A DNA stretch of 64,000 nucleotides from JASHUC01 sp035523875 (GTDB lineage: Bacteria; Pseudomonadota; Gammaproteobacteria; Steroidobacterales; Steroidobacteraceae). How positions within the stretch are numbered: position 1 is the first letter of the stretch; each line of letters begins with the position of its first letter. Made by a program: the position numbers and the translations under genes. The notes under the pieces are model-generated. The model had not been told where the DNA came from. It did not search any database and worked only from the letters and a program-made list of their open reading frames with translations. The DNA is taken from assembly GCA_035523875.1 (NCBI GenBank), contig DATKPY010000051.1, positions 186,001 through 250,000 of the forward strand, read 5' to 3'. Below are positions 38,036-46,093 of this stretch, piece by piece.

Positions 38036-39157
38036 ATGCGCGCTCGTCCGCCCTTTCGCGCCGATCACGTGGGGAGCCTGATCCGCCCGCCCGAGCTCAT
38101 CGCGGCGCGCGATGCGCGCGCCCAGGGCACGGGGAGCGGCGCGGAGCTCGAGCGCATCCAGCGGCACGCGATCCGCGAGGTCGTGCGGCGCCAGGAGGAG
38201 ATCGGTCTCGCCGCGGTCACCGACGGAGAGTTCAATCGCGGCAGCTGGCAGACCGATTTTCTGCTGCGGTTCGCGAACGTGAAGCCGCTCGCCTCGCGCT
38301 TCTCGGTGCGCTTCCACAGCGAGCGCGGCGAGACCGAGGGGCGTCCGCACACGGTGCAGGTCGTGGGCAAGCTCGCGCGCCCATCCGGGGGCATCTTCGT
38401 CGAGGACTACCGCTTCTTGAGCTCGGTCGCGCGTGCGGTGCCCAAGATCACGCTGCCCTCGCCGAGCGTCATGCATTTTCGCGGTGGCCGCGAAGCGATC
38501 GATACGACCGCCTATCCGGACATGGAGGAGTTCTACCACGACCTCGCTCGCGTCTACCGCGAGGAGCTCGCGGAGCTCGCCGCGAGCGGCTGTCGCTACG
38601 TGCAGCTCGATGAGGTGAACTTCGCCTACCTCTGCGATCCGGCGCTGCGCGAGGATGTGCGGCGGAACATCGGCGAGGATCCGGGGAAGCTCCCGCGTAC
38701 CTACGCGCGACTCATCAACGAGGTGATCGCCGCGCGCCCCGCCGAGATGACGGTGTGCATGCATCTCTGCCGCGGCAACTTCGCGGGCAACTGGATGGCA
38801 TCGGGGAGCTACGAGCCCGTCGCCGACGTGCTGTTCAACGAGATCGGCGTCGACGGCTACTTCCTCGAGTACGACACTGAGCGTGCGGGAGGATTCGAGC
38901 CGCTCACCCTGGTGCCGAAGGACAAGATCGTCGTGCTCGGACTCGTGACGACCAAGAGCGGAGGGCTCGAATCGAAGGCGGAGATCGAGCGTCGCATCGA
39001 GGACGCAAGCCGCTTCGTGCCGCTCGAGCAGCTCGCGCTGAGCCCGCAGTGCGGGTTCTCGAGCGGTATCGGCGGCAACACGATGGGCGTCGAGGAGCAG
39101 TTCGCGAAACTCCGGCTGGTCGTCGAGGTGGCGCGCGAGGTGTGGGGCGAAAGTTGA
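38036..39157 (+). CDS. MetE C-terminal-domain-like methyltransferase
   Basis: A 373-aa protein equivalent to the C-terminal catalytic half of cobalamin-independent methionine synthase (YxjG-like). Zinc ligands are in place: His and Cys in CMHLCRGN, Glu in YFLEYDTE and Cys in SPQCGFSS. The N-terminal half of true MetE is missing, and FRADHVGSLIRP at the start is the typical opening of the short family. It probably transfers a methyl group to a thiol. Within an operon for aromatic compounds it might accept methyl groups from methoxylated aromatics, but that is speculation; methionine synthesis is the conservative reading. It starts five bases after the LigJ-like gene. Confidence 0.82.
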   Translation: MRARPPFRADHVGSLIRPPELIAARDARAQGTGSGAELERIQRHAIREVVRRQEEIGLAAVTDGEFNRGSWQTDFLLRFANVKPLASRFSVRFHSERGETEGRPHTVQVVGKLARPSGGIFVEDYRFLSSVARAVPKITLPSPSVMHFRGGREAIDTTAYPDMEEFYHDLARVYREELAELAASGCRYVQLDEVNFAYLCDPALREDVRRNIGEDPGKLPRTYARLINEVIAARPAEMTVCMHLCRGNFAGNWMASGSYEPVADVLFNEIGVDGYFLEYDTERAGGFEPLTLVPKDKIVVLGLVTTKSGGLESKAEIERRIEDASRFVPLEQLALSPQCGFSSGIGGNTMGVEEQFAKLRLVVEVAREVWGES

Positions 39158-39166
39158 GCGCACGAC

Positions 39167-39814
39167 TCACGAGCGCTCGGCCTTCGCCCGTGCGACCCAG
39201 CAGTCGCGGAGGTGATCATCGACGATTCCTACGGCCTGCATGAAGGCGTAGCAGATTGTCGTGCCCACGAACTTGAAGCCGCGCCGCGCGAGCTCCTTGC
39301 CGAGTGCATCGCTCTCCGGTGTCGAGGAGGGAATCTCGCGCAGGGAGCGCCGCCGCGGGCGCCGCCCCGCGGGGGCAAACCGCCATAGGAGCTCGCTCAA
39401 GCTCCCGCGCCCTCCCAGGGCGAGAACCGCACGCGCATTGAGCACGACGGATTGCACCTTGAGGCGGTTGCGAACGATGCCCGGATCGGCGAGCAGCGCC
39501 GCGATCTTCGCCGGGGTGTACCTGGCCACGCGCTCGGCGTCGAAACGATCGAACAGCCGCCGGTAATTCTCCCGCTTGCGCAGGATCGTGATCCAGCTCA
39601 AGCCGGCCTGCGCGCCCTCGAGGCACAGCATCTCGAAGAGATGACCGTCGTCGTGGGAGGGAACACCCCATTCGGTGTCGTGATAGTGGATGTAGAGAGG
39701 GTCGAGCGTGCACCACGCGCAGCGCGAGCGGCCGTCGGAATGGCGCACGACGGAGCGCTGCGGGCGCTTTGTGGGGCGCGGGGCGCGGGGCCGCACCGGA
39801 CGGGACCTCTTCAT
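39167..39814 (-). CDS. tag: DNA-3-methyladenine glycosylase I
   Basis: A 215-aa base-excision repair enzyme that removes 3-methyladenine. The zinc snap is visible: Cys in RCAWC and His in YIHYHDTEWG near the N-terminus, His and Cys in VDDHLRDC at the C-terminus. LEGAQAGLSWITILRKRENYRRLF is the strongly conserved helix-hairpin-helix region. From ATG 39814 it has a basic, proline-rich N-terminal extension of about 25 residues; GTG 39748 would give the usual 190-aa length. It converges with the MetE-like gene, with nine bases between the stops. Confidence 0.94.
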   Translation of the reverse strand: MKRSRPVRPRAPRPTKRPQRSVVRHSDGRSRCAWCTLDPLYIHYHDTEWGVPSHDDGHLFEMLCLEGAQAGLSWITILRKRENYRRLFDRFDAERVARYTPAKIAALLADPGIVRNRLKVQSVVLNARAVLALGGRGSLSELLWRFAPAGRRPRRRSLREIPSSTPESDALGKELARRGFKFVGTTICYAFMQAVGIVDDHLRDCWVARAKAERS

Positions 39815-39902
39815 CGCTCGCAAAGTCTGCCAGCTCGAGCGCGCCGGCACAAAGGACGTTGCGACGCGCCGCGCGCACGGCGCGCCGCGGCGGCGTGCTG
39901 GT

Positions 39903-41255
39903 ATGCTCTCGAGCGAGATGAAAGTCCCCGAGATCATCGTCGTCGAGACGGTTCACCAGCCGGGAAGTCTTGCGAAGGTTCTGCAGGTCATCGCCGATGC
40001 CGGCTTGACCATCGAGCACTTGACGGCGCTGCGCCGCGAGCAGGGCCGCACGCTCTGGGAGATCACCCTCGAGCTCGACGAGGAGACCGACCGCAGCCTC
40101 TACGAGCGCATCGATCAGCTGCCCACTGCGCGGTTCATCGGCAAGTCCGACCGCGTGCTCAATCGCCATCGCGGCGGCAAGATCCGCACGATCGCGAGCC
40201 AGCCGATCAATACGCTCCAGGTGCTGCGCGATGTGTACACGCCCGGCGTCGCGCGCGTGTGCCTCGCGATCGAGCGCGACCCGCAGAAGGTACACGAGTA
40301 CACCAACCTCGACAGCACGGTCGCGATCGTCACCAACGGCACCGCGATTCTCGGGCTCGGGGACATCGGCGCGCTCGCCGGGCTTCCGGTGATGGAGGGC
40401 AAGGCCGCGCTGTTCGCGGATCTCGCGGGCTTGAGCGGCGTTCCGATCCTGCTCAAGGAGAAGGATCCCGACCGAGTCGTCGAGGCGATCGAGCGCATCG
40501 AGATGTCCTTCGGCGCGATCCAGCTCGAGGATTTCGCGGCGCCCGAATGCTTCGCGATCGAGCAGGCGCTGCGCGAGCGGCTCGCAAAGCCGGTGCTCCA
40601 CGACGACCAGCACGGCACGGCCGTCGTGGTGCTGGCGGCGCTCATCAACGCGACGCGGCGTGTCGGGCGCAGTCTGCGCAGCAGCATCGTGGGTCAGATC
40701 GGTCTCGGCGCGGCCGGCACCGGAATCGTGCGGTTACTCAAGGCGTACGGCCTGGGCCGCGTACTCGGCGCCGATCGCAATCGACAGGCCGTCGAGCGGG
40801 TGCGTGCGCTCGGCGCGGAGAGCGCGACGCTCGAGGAGATCATGGCGCGCGCGGACATCGTCGTGGCGACGACCGGCGTGAGGGGTCTCATCCCTGCCGA
40901 CTCGGTGCGCCCGGGTCAGATCGTGCTCGCGCTCTCGAACCCCGATCCGGAGATCGATCCGCTCGCCGCCGTGCAGCGCGGCGCCGCATTCGCCGCCGAC
41001 GGCAAGGGCATCAACAACGTGCTCGCGTTCCCGGGGCTGTTCAAGGGGGCGCTCGCGGCGCGCGCACAGCGCTTCTCGGATGCGATGCTGATGGCCGCCG
41101 CCGAGACGATTGCGCGGCTCGCAGGCGGGGAGGAGCTGGTGCCCGATCCGCTCGAGAAGAGCGTACACGCCCAAGTGGCCGCGGCGGTGTGCGCCGCGGC
41201 CAAGCCGGCCCGAGGACCGCCCGAGCTTACGGGCTCGCCGGCTCGGGAGTCATGA
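39903..41255 (+). CDS. NAD-dependent malic enzyme with N-terminal ACT domain
   Basis: A 450-aa protein. Residues about 8-80 form an ACT regulatory domain (ETVHQPGSLAKVLQVIADAG), followed by the malic enzyme core: YTPGVARVC with the catalytic Tyr, GKAALF with the catalytic Lys, the metal site ECFAIEQAL plus HDDQHGTA, and the NAD site VGQIGLGAAGTGIVRLL. It decarboxylates malate to pyruvate. The ACT domain suggests control by an amino acid or other small ligand. The frame is open farther upstream over the divergent tag gene; ATG 39903, or ATG 39918, gives an N-terminus just before the ACT strand. Its end overlaps rpoH by 29 bases on the other strand. Confidence 0.92.
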   Translation: MLSSEMKVPEIIVVETVHQPGSLAKVLQVIADAGLTIEHLTALRREQGRTLWEITLELDEETDRSLYERIDQLPTARFIGKSDRVLNRHRGGKIRTIASQPINTLQVLRDVYTPGVARVCLAIERDPQKVHEYTNLDSTVAIVTNGTAILGLGDIGALAGLPVMEGKAALFADLAGLSGVPILLKEKDPDRVVEAIERIEMSFGAIQLEDFAAPECFAIEQALRERLAKPVLHDDQHGTAVVVLAALINATRRVGRSLRSSIVGQIGLGAAGTGIVRLLKAYGLGRVLGADRNRQAVERVRALGAESATLEEIMARADIVVATTGVRGLIPADSVRPGQIVLALSNPDPEIDPLAAVQRGAAFAADGKGINNVLAFPGLFKGALAARAQRFSDAMLMAAAETIARLAGGEELVPDPLEKSVHAQVAAAVCAAAKPARGPPELTGSPARES

Positions 41256-42114
41256 ACGAGCGGAGCTTTCCGAGCGCGCTCGACTCGATCTGACGGATCC
41301 GCTCCGCCGAGACACCGTACTTGCCGGCAAGCTGGTGGAGGGTCGCCTTGTCCTCGCCGATCCAGCGGCTCTGGAGAATGTCACGGCTGCGAGCGTCGAG
41401 GCGGTCCATCGCCTGATGCAGCCGGTCGGTCGAATCGCTTTCCCATTCCGCGGCCTCGACATGGTCGGCCGGGTCGGAGGCGGGCGCGGGGAGCACCGCC
41501 GCCGGGCTGAACGGGATCTCCTCCTCGTCGCTCTCGGGTGCCGGGTCGAACGAGAGATCGCGCGCCGCGAGCCGCTGTTCCATCTCGGTCACCTCCGCGG
41601 GTGTCACGCCGAGGTCGTGCGCTACGGCGCGCGTCTCCTCCTGCGTGAGCCAGCCCAGATTCTTCTTCAATCGGCGCAGATTGAAGAAGAGCTTGCGCTG
41701 GGCCTTCGTGGTTGCGACCTTGACGAGCCGCCAGTTACGCAGCACGTACTCGTGGATCTCCGCGCGAACCCAATGCACCGCGAACGATACCAGGCGCACG
41801 TTGAGCGTCGGGTCGAAGCGCTTGACGGCCTTCATGAGCCCGACATTGCCCTCCTGGATGAGATCGCCGAGCGGCAGGCCGTACCCGGAATAGCCGCGTG
41901 CGATGTGCACCACGAAGCGCAGATGCGAAAGCACCAACCGACGTGCGGCTTCGAGGTCGCCGTCACCGCGGAAGCGCATCGCGAGCTCACGCTCCTCCTC
42001 GCGGCTCAGCACCGGGATGTGCCCAACCCGCTCGAGATAGGCATCGAGACTACCGACCGGCCCGGCCAGAGCGAAGTCGGACGGACGAGAGATCAATGCG
42101 GTCGCTGCAGTCAT
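41227..42114 (-). CDS. rpoH: RNA polymerase sigma-32 (heat shock) factor
   Basis: A 295-aa group 3 sigma factor. Region 2 has LVLSHLRFVVHIARGYSGYGLPLGDLIQEGNVGLMKAVKRFDP, the RpoH box is QRKLFFNLR at about residues 138-146, and region 4 ends with a helix-turn-helix (LHQLAGKYGVSAERIRQIES). It directs transcription of chaperone and protease genes, including, by its promoter, the hsp20 gene at 18 kb. AGGAGGG at 42127-42133 is the ribosome-binding site, 12 bases from the ATG. The leader contains a perfect CIRCE element. It lies downstream of ftsX as in other gammaproteobacteria, with a 172-base gap. Confidence 0.97.
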   Translation of the reverse strand: MTAATALISRPSDFALAGPVGSLDAYLERVGHIPVLSREEERELAMRFRGDGDLEAARRLVLSHLRFVVHIARGYSGYGLPLGDLIQEGNVGLMKAVKRFDPTLNVRLVSFAVHWVRAEIHEYVLRNWRLVKVATTKAQRKLFFNLRRLKKNLGWLTQEETRAVAHDLGVTPAEVTEMEQRLAARDLSFDPAPESDEEEIPFSPAAVLPAPASDPADHVEAAEWESDSTDRLHQAMDRLDARSRDILQSRWIGEDKATLHQLAGKYGVSAERIRQIESSALGKLRSFMTPEPASP

Positions 42115-42148
42115 TGTTGCTGGGAGCCCTCCTGAACTGCGGGTGATT

Positions 42149-42175
42149 TTAGCACTCGCATGATTAGAGTGCTAA
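42149..42175. promoter_or_regulatory. CIRCE element (HrcA operator) upstream of rpoH
   Basis: TTAGCACTC, nine bases, GAGTGCTAA: both arms match the CIRCE consensus exactly. HrcA repressor binds this sequence and is released by heat stress. It ends 34 bases before the rpoH start codon and overlaps the -10 region of a possible promoter, so repression of rpoH by HrcA is expected. hrcA is not in this window. Confidence 0.93.
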
Positions 42176-42192
42176 GCGCTCCGAGAGTTTCC
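42164..42192 (-). promoter_or_regulatory. Possible rpoH promoter, sigma-E-like
   Basis: On the minus strand GGAAACT (42192-42186), 17 bases, TCTAA (42168-42164) loosely fits the sigma-E pattern GGAACTT, 15-16 bases, TCTGA, which also drives one of the E. coli rpoH promoters. The -10 half is inside the CIRCE element. The match is imperfect in both halves and in spacing. Confidence 0.3.
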
Positions 42193-42286
42193 CGGGGGTA
42201 CGGAAATAACCCCTTATCCATCCATCGCTTGCAGCCGAATTGAACTGCCTAGCTCATGCTAAAACTTACCGGCCTCCGGCACCGGT

Positions 42287-43210
42287 TCAGGCCCGGGGCT
42301 CGATGCGACGCAGGTGTCGGGCCGCGGAGATCCAGGCGCCGAGCCAGCCGAGCAGGACGCCGCCCCCGAGAAGCCAAAGCGCATCGTCGAGCGCGGGTCC
42401 TGCGAGCACGTAATGGCTGCCGTAGAGCCGCGCGAGCGTCGCAACGGGACCCGCGATCACCGCCGCCGCGAGCGCGACCAGACACCATGCGAGGACTGCG
42501 CCCGCGAGGCCGTAGAGCATCCCGGTGTAGAGGAACGGTCGGCGGACGAAGGCGTTGGAGCCACCCACGAGCTTCACCACCTCGATCTCGGCACGGCGAT
42601 TCTGGATCTCGAGTCGCACGGTGTTGCCGATCATTGCGAGCACGCCCGCCGCGAGGAGCGCCGCGGTGACGGCGAGCAAGTGCTCGAGCACATCGAGGAT
42701 GGCATCGAGCCGCTCGACCCAGGCGGTATCGACCTGCACCAGGTCGACCTCGGGCCAGGCCTGAAAGTAACGCTCGAGCGTCGCGATCGCCTCGGGACTG
42801 CGGCCCTCCGCCGTCGGCTGCACATCGAGCACGTTTGGCAGCGGGTTGTCGATGAGCGCCTGCAGCGCTGCACCGAAACCCGAATACTTGCGGAACTCCG
42901 CGAGCGCATCGGCGGAGGAGATCACGCTCACCGCGGCGACGCCGGTGCGCTCGCGTGCGTTGCGCGCGAGCAAGCGCACGCGCTCGAGCGGCACCTCCGG
43001 CTTGAAGTACACCGACATGTTCACGGCGCCTGCGAATCCGCCCGTCGCTGCGGTCACGTTGGCGACCAGCAGCTTCAGTCCGAGCGGCAGTGCGAGCGCG
43101 AGTGCGATCACGAACACGGTGAGCGCGGTCGCGACAGGGCTCCGCGCGAGCCGCCCGAGCGACCCGAGAAAGGCTTGCGCGTGACGCGCTCCGTATGCGG
43201 CGATTCCCAC
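42287..43210 (-). CDS. ftsX: Cell division protein FtsX
   Basis: A 307-aa inner-membrane partner of FtsE. One helix at about residues 27-50 is followed by a periplasmic domain (about 55-175, which in other bacteria contacts EnvC or other amidase activators) and three helices from about residue 180 on (LLAVTAALLAAGVLAMIGNTV, FLYTGMLYGLAGAVLAWCLV, LWLLGGGVLLGWLGAWI). EIEVVKLVGGSNAFVRRPF is the conserved cytoplasmic loop. Start GTG 43210 lies one base after the ftsE stop. The FtsEX complex coordinates peptidoglycan hydrolysis at the septum. Confidence 0.95.
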   Translation of the reverse strand: MGIAAYGARHAQAFLGSLGRLARSPVATALTVFVIALALALPLGLKLLVANVTAATGGFAGAVNMSVYFKPEVPLERVRLLARNARERTGVAAVSVISSADALAEFRKYSGFGAALQALIDNPLPNVLDVQPTAEGRSPEAIATLERYFQAWPEVDLVQVDTAWVERLDAILDVLEHLLAVTAALLAAGVLAMIGNTVRLEIQNRRAEIEVVKLVGGSNAFVRRPFLYTGMLYGLAGAVLAWCLVALAAAVIAGPVATLARLYGSHYVLAGPALDDALWLLGGGVLLGWLGAWISAARHLRRIEPRA

Positions 43211-43211
43211 T

Positions 43212-43907
43212 TCAGCGGCTTGCGACCATGCTCGGCAGCGACTCGTCCTGTGCGCCCGATGTGAGCCGCCCCTGCTCGAGCACCAGCGTGCGCTGCCCGA
43301 ACCCCTGTACGACGTGCACGTCGTGCGTCGCGACGACGACGGTCACGCCCACGTCCTGGAAACGTTTGAGCAGGCGCATCACCTCGACGGCGAGGTCGGG
43401 ATCCAGATTGCCGGTCGGCTCGTCGCAGATCAACAGGCTCGGCTTGCTCACCACCGCGCGCGCGATGCCGACGCGCTGTTGCTCGCCCACCGAGAGCTCG
43501 ACTGGAAGCATGCGCTCCTTGCCGAGGAGTCCCACCTGGTCGAGCGCGGCGCGCACCCGCTTGTCGGTCTCCTTGAGCGGACTCCCGGAGACCATGAGCG
43601 GCAGCGCGACGTTGTCGTAGACCGGGCGATCGGCGAGGAGGCGGTGATCCTGGAATACGACGCCGATCGAGCGCCGGTGCGCCGCGACCTGCCGCGCGGG
43701 AAGCGAGCCCAGATTCCTGCCGGCGACGATCACGGTGCCGCGCGTCGGGCGCTCGATGAGCGCGATCAGCTTGAGCACGGTGCTCTTGCCCGCACCGGAG
43801 CGGCCGGTGAGGAACACCATCTCCCCGGTGCCGATACGGAACGTGAGACCCGAGAGCGCCTCGCGGCCGTTCGGATAGCGCTTGGTGACGTGATCGAAAG
43901 TGATCAT
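43212..43907 (-). CDS. ftsE: Cell division ATP-binding protein FtsE
   Basis: A 231-aa ABC ATPase. Walker A is GRSGAGKS (about residues 36-43), the Q-loop VFQDHRLL, Walker B LLICDEPTGNLDP and the H-loop ATHD. The ABC signature reads LSVGEQQRVGIARA instead of the usual LSGGEQQRVGIARA, one Gly-to-Val change in the motif that contacts ATP across the dimer. The rest is canonical. The ATG overlaps the ftsY stop by four bases. With FtsX it forms the septal FtsEX complex. Confidence 0.95.
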   Translation of the reverse strand: MITFDHVTKRYPNGREALSGLTFRIGTGEMVFLTGRSGAGKSTVLKLIALIERPTRGTVIVAGRNLGSLPARQVAAHRRSIGVVFQDHRLLADRPVYDNVALPLMVSGSPLKETDKRVRAALDQVGLLGKERMLPVELSVGEQQRVGIARAVVSKPSLLICDEPTGNLDPDLAVEVMRLLKRFQDVGVTVVVATHDVHVVQGFGQRTLVLEQGRLTSGAQDESLPSMVASR

Positions 43908-44929
43908 CGCTGCGAGCCCCCGACCTCTGCGCCGCGCTCGGCAGCGTCTTGATGCGCCTGCGTGCCCGCGCCCTCGACGAGCGCGCTCGCGAACGCCTCG
44001 GAATCGAATTCGCCGAAGTCCTCCGCCTGCTCGCCGATGCCGATGAAGCGGATCGGCAAGCCGAGCTTGCGCGCGATCGCTACCACGATGCCGCCCTTCG
44101 CGGTGCCATCGAGCTTGGTGAGCACGAGCCCGGTAACGCCGATCGCCTGGTGAAACTGCAACGCCTGTGCGAGCGCATTCTGGCCCTGGTTCGCATCGAG
44201 CACGAGCAGCACCTCGTGGGGCGCACTCGGATCGACGCGCTGAATCACCCGCTTCACCTTCTTCAGCTCCTCCATCAGATGCGTCTGGCTGTGCAGCCGC
44301 CCGGCGGTATCCGCGATGAGCACGTCGAGTCCACGCGAGCGCGCCGACTTGAGCGCGTCGAACACCACCGCGCCGGGATCGGCGCCGGGCTGCTGGGCGG
44401 CGAACTGCGCCCCGGTGCGGCCCGCCCACACCTCGAGCTGCTCGATCGCCGCGGCACGGAACGTGTCCCCCGCCGCGAGCATCACGCTCGCGCCCTCCGC
44501 GGTGAAGCGTCGCGCAAGCTTGCCGATCGTCGTGGTCTTGCCCGAGCCATTCACCCCGACCACGAGGATCACGAACGGGCGGTGCGCCGGATCGATCACG
44601 AGCGGTTGCGCGCAGGGGGCGAGGATCTCGACCATCGCATCGCGAAGTGCTGCGACGAGCGCCGCCACGTCGGCGAGCTCCCTGCGCGCGACGCGCCGCT
44701 CGAGCCCGGCGAGAATGCGCTCGGTCGCCTCCACGCCCACGTCAGCCGTGAGCAGGCGCGTCTCGAGCTCGGCGAGCGCCGCCGCGTCGATCTCGCGTCC
44801 GCGCAGCAACCCCGCGAGATCGAGCCCGAGCCGTGAGCTGCCGCGGCTCACCCGCGCGCGCAGGCGCGCGAAGAACCCCGCGCGCTCCTCGCGCTCGGTC
44901 GCGGTATCCTTGGGCTTGCGTCCGAACAT
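43904..44929 (-). CDS. ftsY: Signal recognition particle receptor FtsY
   Basis: A 341-aa SRP GTPase. The N domain covers about residues 20-120, the G domain has GVNGSGKTTTIGKLA (G1), DTFRAAAIEQLEVWA (G2/insertion box), DTAGRLHS (G3) and TKLDGTAKGG (G4), with FIGIGEQAEDF near the end. The acidic A domain is very short here, as in many proteobacteria outside the enterics. It docks SRP-ribosome complexes at the inner membrane. ATG 44929 is divergent from rsmD; the longer open frame upstream is antisense to rsmD and was excluded. A TAGAAT -10-like box lies at 44958-44963 on this strand. Confidence 0.96.
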   Translation of the reverse strand: MFGRKPKDTATEREERAGFFARLRARVSRGSSRLGLDLAGLLRGREIDAAALAELETRLLTADVGVEATERILAGLERRVARRELADVAALVAALRDAMVEILAPCAQPLVIDPAHRPFVILVVGVNGSGKTTTIGKLARRFTAEGASVMLAAGDTFRAAAIEQLEVWAGRTGAQFAAQQPGADPGAVVFDALKSARSRGLDVLIADTAGRLHSQTHLMEELKKVKRVIQRVDPSAPHEVLLVLDANQGQNALAQALQFHQAIGVTGLVLTKLDGTAKGGIVVAIARKLGLPIRFIGIGEQAEDFGEFDSEAFASALVEGAGTQAHQDAAERGAEVGGSQR

Positions 44930-44992
44930 CGGTGTTGCGCTCGCTTGCGTCCTCCTTATTCTAGCCTCGCCCCTCGCGGCGCGAGCGGCCGA

Positions 44993-45580
44993 ATGCACGC
45001 CCGCGGCGCCCGCTCGCGCGTGCTCAGAATCATCGGCGGGGAATGGCGCGGCAGGCGCCTGCGCTTTGCATCGAGCGGGGCACTGCGCCCGACGCCGGAC
45101 CGCGTGCGCGAGACGCTGTTCAACTGGCTCGACGGCCGTCTCGTCGGCGCTCGCTGCCTCGACCTCTTCGCGGGAAGCGGCGCGCTCGGGCTCGAGGCGC
45201 TCTCGCGCGGTGCGGCGCGCGTGCTGTTCATCGAGCAGCACGCTGCGGCCGCGCGCGCGCTCAGCCAGCTGCTCGCCGAATGGGGCGGGGTGCATGGCGC
45301 CGTGCGGCGCGCCGACGCGCTGCGCTTTCTGAAGGGGGCCGTCGAGCCCTTCGACATCGTGTTCCTCGATCCGCCCTTCGCCTCGGACCTGCTCGTCGCC
45401 GCCTCGGGGCTGCTCGAGGACCGGGGTTGGCTCGCGCCGCACGCGCTCATCTACCTCGAGTGCGCCGCGCGAGCGGGTCTTCCGGCGCTCCCCGCGCACT
45501 GGAGAGTGGTGAAGGCCAAGCGTGCCGGGGAGGTCGGGTATCATCTGATCGAGCGGGCCAGCGATTCGGGCGAGACATGA
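44993..45580 (+). CDS. rsmD: 16S rRNA (guanine(966)-N(2))-methyltransferase RsmD
   Basis: A 195-aa Rossmann methyltransferase. RIIGGEWRGRRL near the N-terminus, PTPDRVRETLFNWL, the SAM-binding CLDLFAGSGALGLEALSRGA and the catalytic DPPF motif in DIVFLDPPF are all present. It methylates G966 of 16S rRNA. ATG 44993 was chosen; a TTG at 44945 is in frame but would run into the promoter region shared with ftsY. coaD follows with an ATGA overlap, a common arrangement. Confidence 0.94.
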   Translation: MHARGARSRVLRIIGGEWRGRRLRFASSGALRPTPDRVRETLFNWLDGRLVGARCLDLFAGSGALGLEALSRGAARVLFIEQHAAAARALSQLLAEWGGVHGAVRRADALRFLKGAVEPFDIVFLDPPFASDLLVAASGLLEDRGWLAPHALIYLECAARAGLPALPAHWRVVKAKRAGEVGYHLIERASDSGET

Positions 45581-46086
45581 TGAAACGCAACGCCGTCTAT
45601 CCGGGCACCTTCGATCCCATCACCAACGGACACACGGACCTCGTGCGCCGCGCCGCCGGCATCTTCGACCGAGTGGTCGTCGCGATCGCCGCCAATGCCG
45701 GCAAGGCGCCGCTCCTGCCGCTCGAGGTGCGCGTCGAGCTCGCAAAGCGCGTGCTCGCAGACATTCCGCAGGTCGAGGTCATGGGCTACGCGGAGCTCAC
45801 GATCGAGTTCGCGCGCAAGCACCAGCTGTCGGTGATCATTCGCGGACTGCGCGCCGTGTCGGACTTCGAGTTCGAGTTCCAGCTCGCGAACATGAACCGC
45901 CATCTCGCGCGCGAGCTCGAGACGGTGTTCCTCACCCCGCAGGAGCAATTCACGTTCATCTCCTCGTCGCTCGTGCGTGAGATCGCCGTTCTCGGCGGCG
46001 ACGTGCACGAGTTCGTGCACCCGATCGTCGAGGCCGAGCTGAAGAAGCTACGACGCACCGCGGGCGCTGCGGTTGGAAGCGACTAG
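45577..46086 (+). CDS. coaD: Phosphopantetheine adenylyltransferase
   Basis: A 169-aa nucleotidyltransferase for the penultimate step of coenzyme A synthesis. YPGTFDPITNGH contains the TxGH-type motif that binds ATP, IIRGLRAVSDFEFE is the pantetheine-binding part, and ISSSLVRE near residue 128 matches the ISSTxVR motif. Two ATG codons are adjacent (45577 and 45580); the first overlaps the rsmD stop. It makes the precursor of the cofactor carried by the two ACPs in this window, although there is no direct genetic link. Confidence 0.96.
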   Translation: MMKRNAVYPGTFDPITNGHTDLVRRAAGIFDRVVVAIAANAGKAPLLPLEVRVELAKRVLADIPQVEVMGYAELTIEFARKHQLSVIIRGLRAVSDFEFEFQLANMNRHLARELETVFLTPQEQFTFISSSLVREIAVLGGDVHEFVHPIVEAELKKLRRTAGAAVGSD

Positions 46087-46093
46087 CGCGCCG

